Shown here piece after piece: positions 7,145 through 10,733 of a DNA stretch of 10,733 nt. The notes beneath the pieces were generated by a model. The model saw nothing but the letters and a program-made list of their open reading frames with translations, was not told the DNA's origin and searched no databases. Source of the stretch: Dehalococcoidia bacterium UBA6627 (GTDB lineage Bacteria > Chloroflexota > Dehalococcoidia > UBA2979); NCBI GenBank assembly GCA_002455955.1, contig DKLZ01000059.1, positions 26,909-37,641 on the forward strand, written 5' to 3'. Numbering within the stretch: the stretch's first letter is position 1; each line of letters starts with the position of its first letter. Both the position numbers and the translations under genes were made by a program.

Positions 7145-7594
7145 CTAGTCGGATAATAACTCGCGAACGATCACGTTAGCTACACGCCCGTCAGCGCGCC
7201 CATCAAGCTTCTGCATCAACGGCCGCATAACTCTACCAAGATCATCTATCCCTACTGCTGACACCTCGGCAATTGTCTCCTCAACAAGCTGTCGAACCGC
7301 CTCTGTGTCTAGCTGATCAGGAATGTACTCCTCGATAATCTGCAGTTCTTGCTGTTCTAACGCTACGAGATCAGGACGAGAACCCTTAAGGTACTCGTCC
7401 ATCGATTCCCTACGCTGCTTTGCCTCCTTCTGCAGAACTCGAAGTGCTTCCTCTTCTGATAGTTCGTGCCCAACCTCTATCCGGCCATTTTCGAGAGCGG
7501 CAATCAGTAACCGCAGCGTATCACGACGACTCTGGTCACCCGATTTCGTCGCTATAAGCATTTGAGCGCGAATTGTGTCAGCAGTCGTACCCAC
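7145..7594 (-). CDS. yqeY: GatB/YqeY domain protein
   Basis: YqeY proteins share the C-terminal domain of the GatB subunit of the tRNA-dependent amidotransferase. Their own function is poorly defined, and a role linked to tRNA is only inferred. The 149 residues are helical throughout: an N-terminal bundle with SRRDTLRLLIAALEN, then EEALRVLQKEAKQRRES, then the small C-terminal domain with LGRVMRPLMQKLDGRADG. I chose the GTG at 7592-7594 because GGAG lies six bases upstream and the length then matches the family. The in-frame GTG at 7610-7612 would add six residues and has no ribosome-binding site. The stop lies 31 bases before the 7TM-HD gene. Confidence 0.92.
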   Translation of the reverse strand: MGTTADTIRAQMLIATKSGDQSRRDTLRLLIAALENGRIEVGHELSEEEALRVLQKEAKQRRESMDEYLKGSRPDLVALEQQELQIIEEYIPDQLDTEAVRQLVEETIAEVSAVGIDDLGRVMRPLMQKLDGRADGRVANVIVRELLSD

Positions 7595-7630
7595 AAAAAA
7601 CTCCGATCGCACCGCTGCCTACAAGCACTG

Positions 7631-7636
7631 ATTATA
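7631..7636 (-). promoter_or_regulatory. Possible -10 element upstream of yqeY
   Basis: A perfect TATAAT lies on the minus strand, about 36 bases before the yqeY start. A transcript starting seven bases later would have a leader of about 30 bases. No good -35 hexamer sits at 16-18 bases, so this may be a weak or activator-dependent promoter, or chance. Confidence 0.3.
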
Positions 7637-7716
7637 ACGGTGCATTAAGACATAGGGTGTGCACGCTAACAATCACCCAACAATATGAAGACTAAGATGG
7701 GATATTCAGAAGTCGC

Positions 7717-7929
7717 CTAAAAATGATCTCGGCGCTTCTCAGCCTTAATCATGGTCTTGCGAAGCTTGCGGCGTCGTGCCGCATCTTTCTTCTTCCGCTT
7801 TTCCGAAGGCTTTTCGTAATACTCGTGCCGCCGGGCAGCGTTCAAGATACCTTCTGATTGCACACGCTTGTTAAAGCGACGCAACGCAGCGTCGAGTGAT
7901 TCAGATTCACTAACAGTAACTTCCGCCAC
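7717..7929 (-). CDS. rpsU: Small-subunit ribosomal protein S21
   Basis: S21 is a small basic protein of the 30S subunit, near the anti-Shine-Dalgarno end of 16S rRNA, and acts in initiation. The 70 residues carry the family core ESLDAALRRFNKRVQSEG (residues 10-27), then RRHEYYEKPSEKRKKK and an Arg/Lys-rich C-terminus, and the length is typical. The start is GTG at 7927-7929. A weak purine-rich GGAAA sits immediately upstream, and a better AAAGG lies about 13 bases away. yqeY follows after 122 bases, which include a possible -10 element. A candidate promoter lies about 100 bases upstream at 8025-8053. Confidence 0.95.
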   Translation of the reverse strand: MAEVTVSESESLDAALRRFNKRVQSEGILNAARRHEYYEKPSEKRKKKDAARRRKLRKTMIKAEKRRDHF

Positions 7930-8024
7930 TTTCCGAAGCAGACCTTTCTCGCCGCCTACGCGACCTCAGACCATCGTTTCAGTACCAGACACTAATGATC
8001 AGCATCGGATATTAGACCTTGACT

Positions 8025-8053
8025 AGGATAGACTGATGACTAAATCCAGTAAA
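8025..8053 (-). promoter_or_regulatory. Candidate promoter for rpsU
   Basis: The minus strand reads TTTACT (8048-8053), a 17-base spacer, then TATCCT (8025-8030). Each hexamer matches the sigma-70 consensus at four of six positions. It lies in the 150-base gap between the second mini-gene and rpsU and would give a leader of about 90 bases. Confidence 0.3.
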
Positions 8054-8079
8054 CTCAGTTAGTCGTCGCGAATTCCTTC

Positions 8080-8223
8080 TCAATCCGCCGAAGGCAATAC
8101 CTTCGGTTGCAGCTCTTCCATGCCACGACCATCGACATTCAAGTCACAGTCACCTGGCTTTATACAGAGTACCTCGATACTGGTGCTCTCATCTTTGTAC
8201 CGTTTCCCTAGTGCTACCGCCAT
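8080..8223 (-). CDS. 47-residue desulforedoxin-fold paralogue lacking the metal-ligand cysteines
   Basis: The ATG at 8221-8223 has GGGAG seven bases upstream and opens a 47-codon frame ending in TGA at 8080-8082. It begins MAVALGKRY and aligns without gaps to the gene just upstream (MAAITGKRY), sharing Gly6-Lys7-Arg8-Tyr9, Ser13, Glu17, Asp25 and Gly32. At the four positions where desulforedoxin has its iron ligands it has Asp11, Thr14, Val30 and Asp31, so the classical site is gone. Met35 matches the conserved Met of the desulforedoxin tail. Two cysteines occur elsewhere, Cys20 and Cys26 (C-x5-C). The end, QPKVLPSAD, is acidic and Pro-rich. I infer a diverged duplicate with a structural, regulatory or new binding role. 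Its function is unknown. Confidence 0.6.
   Translation of the reverse strand: MAVALGKRYKDESTSIEVLCIKPGDCDLNVDGRGMEELQPKVLPSAD
8088..8106 (-). repeat. Hairpin near the end of the second mini-gene
   Basis: CCGAAGG (8088-8094) and CCTTCGG (8100-8106) form a perfect seven-base-pair stem with a five-base loop, inside the last codons of the 47-residue gene. No T-run follows, so it is not a standard terminator. It could stabilise the transcript end or slow ribosomes. Confidence 0.4.
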
Positions 8224-8253
8224 AGAAATGCTCCCGATCTCACTATTCCGTGC

Positions 8254-8373
8254 CTACAGCTGTTCGAGTACCGTTTCACCGCACCGCAGTTCACCTTCAT
8301 CCGAACCGCGGGTGACAATAAACTCCGCTTCGCAACTTGGGCATCGGTATCGTTTTCCCGTAATCGCCGCCAT
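8254..8373 (-). CDS. 39-residue desulforedoxin-like / zinc-ribbon protein
   Basis: Desulforedoxin-type domains bind one iron through four cysteines, C-x2-C and an adjacent C-C pair, and act in electron transfer or as the N-domain of desulfoferrodoxin. The ATG at 8371-8373 has GGGAG four bases upstream. The protein reads KRYRCPSC (residues 7-14), then ELRCGE (28-33). With an offset of two residues it aligns to desulforedoxin without gaps: Cys11, Cys14 and Cys31 match ligands, Gly32-Glu33 match the following Gly-Glu, and the third ligand is Arg30. It therefore has three of four ligands and may bind metal with an outside ligand or as a dimer. It lies 93 bases after the cytochrome c gene and 30 before its paralogue. 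A frame reaching back to 8439 has no better start. Confidence 0.65.
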   Translation of the reverse strand: MAAITGKRYRCPSCEAEFIVTRGSDEGELRCGETVLEQL

Positions 8374-8422
8374 ATTTCTCCCGTCAATTCGATTCTCACA
8401 TCTCAGTCGAATGGCCAGCCTA

Positions 8423-8455
8423 GTGAGCGACCGGCTCACGATCCAGATCGGATCG
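8423..8455 (-). terminator. Two abutting hairpins after the cytochrome c gene
   Basis: Just past the cytochrome c stop the minus strand has CGATCC/GGATCG (8439-8455, loop of five) and then GTGAGC/GCTCAC (8423-8439, loop of five). The two share only the base at 8439. Each stem has six perfect pairs. No T-run follows, so an intrinsic terminator of the usual kind is doubtful. They could stabilise the 3' end of the respiratory transcript or partly block read-through into the mini-genes. Confidence 0.35.
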
Positions 8456-8466
8456 ATCGTAAAATA

Positions 8467-9414
8467 TTAGGGGTCAGTGTTTTTCAGCCAAGTCACAATC
8501 GCCTGAACCTCTTCGTCAGTCAGTACTGCACCGCCACCATATGCTGCCATTAAGGTTCCTGAACGTCCGTCTTTAATGGTGTCTATATAGAAATTATCAG
8601 GCTCCGTCAGATATTCACGTGTCAGTGGCAAACCTAAACCACCTTCGCGGTTTGCTCCATGGCAAGCAGCGCAAAGCGATCCGTAATAGTCACTCACCGA
8701 AAGCCCCTGGATTAGCGCTTCCTGAGTATCTCCACCAGTTGCAGTTTCGACCGTCTTCTTCTCTCCTTCTGATTCATTCTTACTCGTAGCAGCAGAAGCA
8801 GAGGCAGAGGCAAACGGATCCCTCTCTCTGAAAGGTTTCGCAGTTAAGGCGTTGTACTGACCACAGTTTTCGGTAGTCAAAGAAAGGCCTTGCCCATCTG
8901 ACAAGATATCTTCACGAGTCGCTGGCGGATCTTGGTGAGAATCTATCTCGTGTCCAATCTCATCGACTAGATCCCATCGCCCTTCAGTAATCAGTGTCAC
9001 TAGGTAATCAATCTGCTGTGCCGACAACGGACCACCGTATTGGTCAGACCAGACCGGCATCACGGAATTCGATCGCCCACACGCGATCGTATTACCAAGA
9101 AAGTCACGTATGCCATTCGCAACACCAGCTGACGTTGGCTCCGCACCAGACACGTGATTCTCACCGAGAATCAGAAATGCCGGCGAGTTAAGCGCTGGTG
9201 CAATAGCACCTTCATCTGGACCAAAACCTTCTAGTCCGTGGCAGGATCGGCAATTCTGTACATAAATCTCCGCACCACGTTCAACAAAAATTTCAGTTTG
9301 AACGTCTGCCGCATCTTCCAGACGGTTTGGCTCATTAAGAACATTCAAAGCGAAAATCAAGGCGACCAGGAACATGACGCCGATCATCACGTTGACCTGT
9401 TTACTCGTATTCAT
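8467..9414 (-). CDS. Membrane-anchored dihaem cytochrome c (bc-type complex subunit)
   Basis: A c-type cytochrome with two haems, exported and held on the outer face of the cytoplasmic membrane, probably taking electrons from the Rieske protein. Of 315 residues, about 8-26 form an N-terminal membrane anchor without an obvious cleavage site. Haem site 1 is CRSCH (55-59), with probable axial Met119 (SVMPVW). Haem site 2 is CAACH (248-252), with probable axial Met289 (LMAAYGG). Each lies in a separate cytochrome c domain. The linker (about 190-235) is low-complexity, with an Ala-Ser repeat and charged residues. Two further cysteines, Cys112 and Cys184, are not in haem motifs and could form a disulfide. 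The ATG at 9412-9414 follows a weak GGTGAG site. The gene lies 44 bases after the Rieske gene, so the two are probably co-transcribed. Confidence 0.9.
   Translation of the reverse strand: MNTSKQVNVMIGVMFLVALIFALNVLNEPNRLEDAADVQTEIFVERGAEIYVQNCRSCHGLEGFGPDEGAIAPALNSPAFLILGENHVSGAEPTSAGVANGIRDFLGNTIACGRSNSVMPVWSDQYGGPLSAQQIDYLVTLITEGRWDLVDEIGHEIDSHQDPPATREDILSDGQGLSLTTENCGQYNALTAKPFRERDPFASASASAATSKNESEGEKKTVETATGGDTQEALIQGLSVSDYYGSLCAACHGANREGGLGLPLTREYLTEPDNFYIDTIKDGRSGTLMAAYGGGAVLTDEEVQAIVTWLKNTDP
8793..8812. repeat. Short hexamer repeat in the cytochrome c linker
   Basis: About three imperfect copies of GCAGAG on the plus strand encode alternating Ala-Ser in the linker between the two haem domains. 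This kind of tract can change length by slippage in whole codon pairs without breaking the frame. Confidence 0.4.
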
Positions 9415-9458
9415 TCGCTCACCATTCCGTGAACTAACTGCCTATGCAAGATGTTTAA

Positions 9459-10142
9459 TTAAGTTGGGAGCAATGGATGCGACACTGCCCGATCTGGATT
9501 GTCTGGTCCCCCCGAGGTCACGTCGCCCGTCTGAACCGTAATGTTCCCGGCGTCATCAATCTCAATGGCCATTGTGTCCATCGAACGTGGCGCCGGGCCG
9601 AACACTCGAATTCCCGACTTCGTGTAAGTCGAACCATGGCAAGGGCACTGGTACCAACCGGTCTCTGGAGACACCTCAACGCCCGCATCTGGTTTCCATG
9701 GAACAGTGCAGCCAAGATGCGGACACTTGCGCCAAAGCGCGAGTAGGCCATCGGCTCCACCTGAGCCATTACCTCCATCGTCCGCCGGGTCAAGATTAGC
9801 AATCCAAAACTGGCCAGTGCTATTTGCTACAGGCGGGGCCCCTCGCGGGTAGTCAGCCACGTTTCCTGCCGGAACTGGACCACCAAACCCCTTAACATTT
9901 CTCGGGTAAAAGAAGTCCAAGAAAAGTGCGACCCCACCACCAATGGTCACTCCGAGACCGGTCCAAAATGAGGCTCGTAGAAAGTTTCTCCGCGAAGCAT
10001 CTACATCAATCGGAGCAGCTTGAGTTGTCGGAACTGTCTCAGGTTCCGCAAGTTCGGTTCGACGCGACGCAAGTGCCTCACGCCATGCATCAGCCGCCGG
10101 ATTCTCGGCCTCTACGTCATTAGTTTGTGTCTCGTTCGCCAA
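9459..10142 (-). CDS. Rieske [2Fe-2S] protein with Tat-type signal anchor
   Basis: Rieske proteins pass electrons from quinol at the cytochrome b subunit to cytochrome c. The 227 residues carry both cluster motifs: CPHLGC (140-145; Cys140 and His142 bind the cluster, and Cys145 is placed for the structural disulfide) and CPCHGS (166-171; Cys166 and His169 bind, Cys168 disulfide). A twin-arginine motif, SRRNFLRA (50-57), precedes a single hydrophobic helix (about 59-78), as in Tat-exported Rieske proteins, which stay anchored. The 49 residues before the motif are long for this class. The start is TTG at 10140-10142, with GAGGGAG about seven bases upstream, and I see no in-frame ATG or GTG nearby. 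Residues 13-24 share a motif with the upstream membrane protein. Gene order supports a bc-type complex. Confidence 0.93.
   Translation of the reverse strand: MANETQTNDVEAENPAADAWREALASRRTELAEPETVPTTQAAPIDVDASRRNFLRASFWTGLGVTIGGGVALFLDFFYPRNVKGFGGPVPAGNVADYPRGAPPVANSTGQFWIANLDPADDGGNGSGGADGLLALWRKCPHLGCTVPWKPDAGVEVSPETGWYQCPCHGSTYTKSGIRVFGPAPRSMDTMAIEIDDAGNITVQTGDVTSGGPDNPDRAVSHPLLPT
10071..10106 (-). repeat. ENPAxxAWxEAL motif, copy in the Rieske N-terminus
   Basis: Codons 13-24 of the Rieske gene encode ENPAADAWREAL. The upstream membrane protein has ENPAFNAWPEAL at 10561-10596. Nine of 12 residues are identical. By my count 26 of 36 bases match, with many differences at third positions, so the likeness is at the protein level. 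Confidence 0.5.
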
Positions 10143-10197
10143 CTCGATGCTCCCTCAAGCAATCGCACATTTGCGCGGCGGCGGTTTGCTCGCTCTA

Positions 10198-10733
10198 TTA
10201 ATGTTCCGCGAACAACGTGTAAGGGACGAGTTCAAGACCCTCACCACGGAAAAATGTTCCGATAATTGTCAGGATCACATAGACAGCGATAAACCCACTG
10301 AATTGCATGATCATGTGATCTCGCTTGGTTTGCGCCAATTTTACCTTCCATGCTACGGCAGCAAGCAGTAGCGGAAGTCCAACCATCATGGTTACAGGAA
10401 TAATCTGTTCCACAATCATCGCCGGAATGTTCACATCAAGGTCTATTACAGGCAGTCCAAGCAGGTCAGTTCGTAGAACTTTAGAACCGAGCGGAATCGC
10501 TTCTATCTCAGACGGCCAGTTCACTTCGGTTTGCAATGACCGTGCGCTCTTCAACCAATTAAGTGCTTCCGGCCAAGCATTAAAGGCTGGATTTTCTGTC
10601 GTTGTGCCAGCTAAGAAACGATCCTGGCCGAAATTGGCAACCCATTCATAAAGCCGCACATGGAACGATGCATCGTAGAAAATTAATAGGGCTGTTCCAA
10701 CGGTCCCGACAATCGCACCAACAATTAGATTTG
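10198..10733 (-). CDS. Integral-membrane protein, C-terminal part (probable cytochrome b-type subunit), cut by window edge
   Basis: The frame is open to the window edge and ends in TAA at 10198-10200, so only the C-terminal 177 residues or so are visible. I treat the GTG at 10657-10659 as internal, because the codons before it continue in frame as a hydrophobic helix (LIVGAIVGTVGTALLIFY). A polar loop of about 75 residues follows, then two more helices around EQIIPVTMMVGLPLLLAAV and FIAVYVILTIIGTFFR. The Lys/Arg-rich loop between the last two helices suggests they join on the cytoplasmic side. The ending, GTFFRGEGLELVP, resembles the C-terminus of cytochrome b or subunit IV-like proteins, and the Rieske gene follows 55 bases later. 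No haem-binding histidines are visible in this part. Another membrane subunit of the same complex is the alternative. Confidence 0.6.
   Translation of the reverse strand, partial: NLIVGAIVGTVGTALLIFYDASFHVRLYEWVANFGQDRFLAGTTTENPAFNAWPEALNWLKSARSLQTEVNWPSEIEAIPLGSKVLRTDLLGLPVIDLDVNIPAMIVEQIIPVTMMVGLPLLLAAVAWKVKLAQTKRDHMIMQFSGFIAVYVILTIIGTFFRGEGLELVPYTLFAEH
10561..10596 (-). repeat. ENPAxxAWxEAL motif, copy in the membrane subunit
   Basis: This stretch encodes ENPAFNAWPEAL in the polar loop between the first and second visible membrane helices. It matches the motif at residues 13-24 of the Rieske protein (10071-10106). Confidence 0.5.

Noticed and set aside
7595..7612. yqeY start at GTG 7610-7612
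   Set aside because: No ribosome-binding site lies upstream. The GGAG within this stretch serves the GTG at 7592-7594, which gives the usual protein length.
8088..8106. Rho-independent terminator after the second mini-gene
   Set aside because: The stem is perfect but lies inside the coding sequence and no T-run follows. I kept it only as a hairpin.
8214..8399. Second minus-strand frame of 61 codons overlapping the 39-residue gene
   Set aside because: It is in another frame, lacks the C-x2-C and GKRY signatures, and would overlap both mini-genes.
8120..8470. Plus-strand frame of 116 codons opposite the mini-genes
   Set aside because: The minus-strand mini-genes align to each other, have good ribosome-binding sites and fit the strand of all neighbours. 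The plus-strand frame has none of these.
10325..10651. Plus-strand frame of 108 codons opposite the membrane subunit
   Set aside because: It is antisense to a hydrophobic coding sequence that continues in frame to the window edge.

Overview
The window is bacterial. All recognised genes lie on the minus strand, so transcription runs from high to low coordinates. By eye the G+C content is near half, somewhat higher in the rplI region. Several genes use GTG starts and one uses TTG. The gene set is a Rieske/dihaem cytochrome c respiratory module, desulforedoxin-like mini-proteins, S21, YqeY, a 7TM-HD phosphohydrolase, a split PurQ/PurL and L9. This fits a free-living Gram-positive-derived or Chloroflexota-like lineage. 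Chloroflexota is my best guess, but it is inference and not proven by anything here.

Layout in transcription order. (1) 10733-8467: the C-terminal end of an integral-membrane protein (probably the cytochrome b-type subunit, cut by the window edge), a Tat-type Rieske iron-sulfur protein with a TTG start, and a membrane-anchored dihaem cytochrome c. Together they look like a quinol:cytochrome c oxidoreductase operon. (2) 8373-8080: two very short tandem genes of 39 and 47 codons. They align to each other without gaps and to desulforedoxin. The first keeps three of the four metal-ligand cysteines and the second keeps none. (3) 7929-4804: rpsU, yqeY and a PgpH-type 7TM-HD phosphodiesterase, a neighbourhood common in many bacteria. 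(4) 4723-1238: purQ, purL and a CyaB/CYTH-domain gene whose GTG start overlaps the purL stop by one base. No purS lies in the window. (5) 1237-183: a 380-base non-coding leader, then rplI for ribosomal protein L9 with a long C-terminal tail that has no basic residues. Bases 1-182 hold no gene I can recognise.

The genes serve electron transfer, translation and purine synthesis, and most are ordinary. The least ordinary points are: the degenerate desulforedoxin-like pair; a 12-residue motif shared by the Rieske N-terminus and a loop of the neighbouring membrane subunit; a composite repeat that follows two different stop codons; the rplI leader, with a possible promoter, a mini-ORF and nested inverted repeats; and the acidic L9 tail. 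I saw no mobile element, CRISPR array, tRNA or rRNA, and no clear new defence or biosynthetic system.
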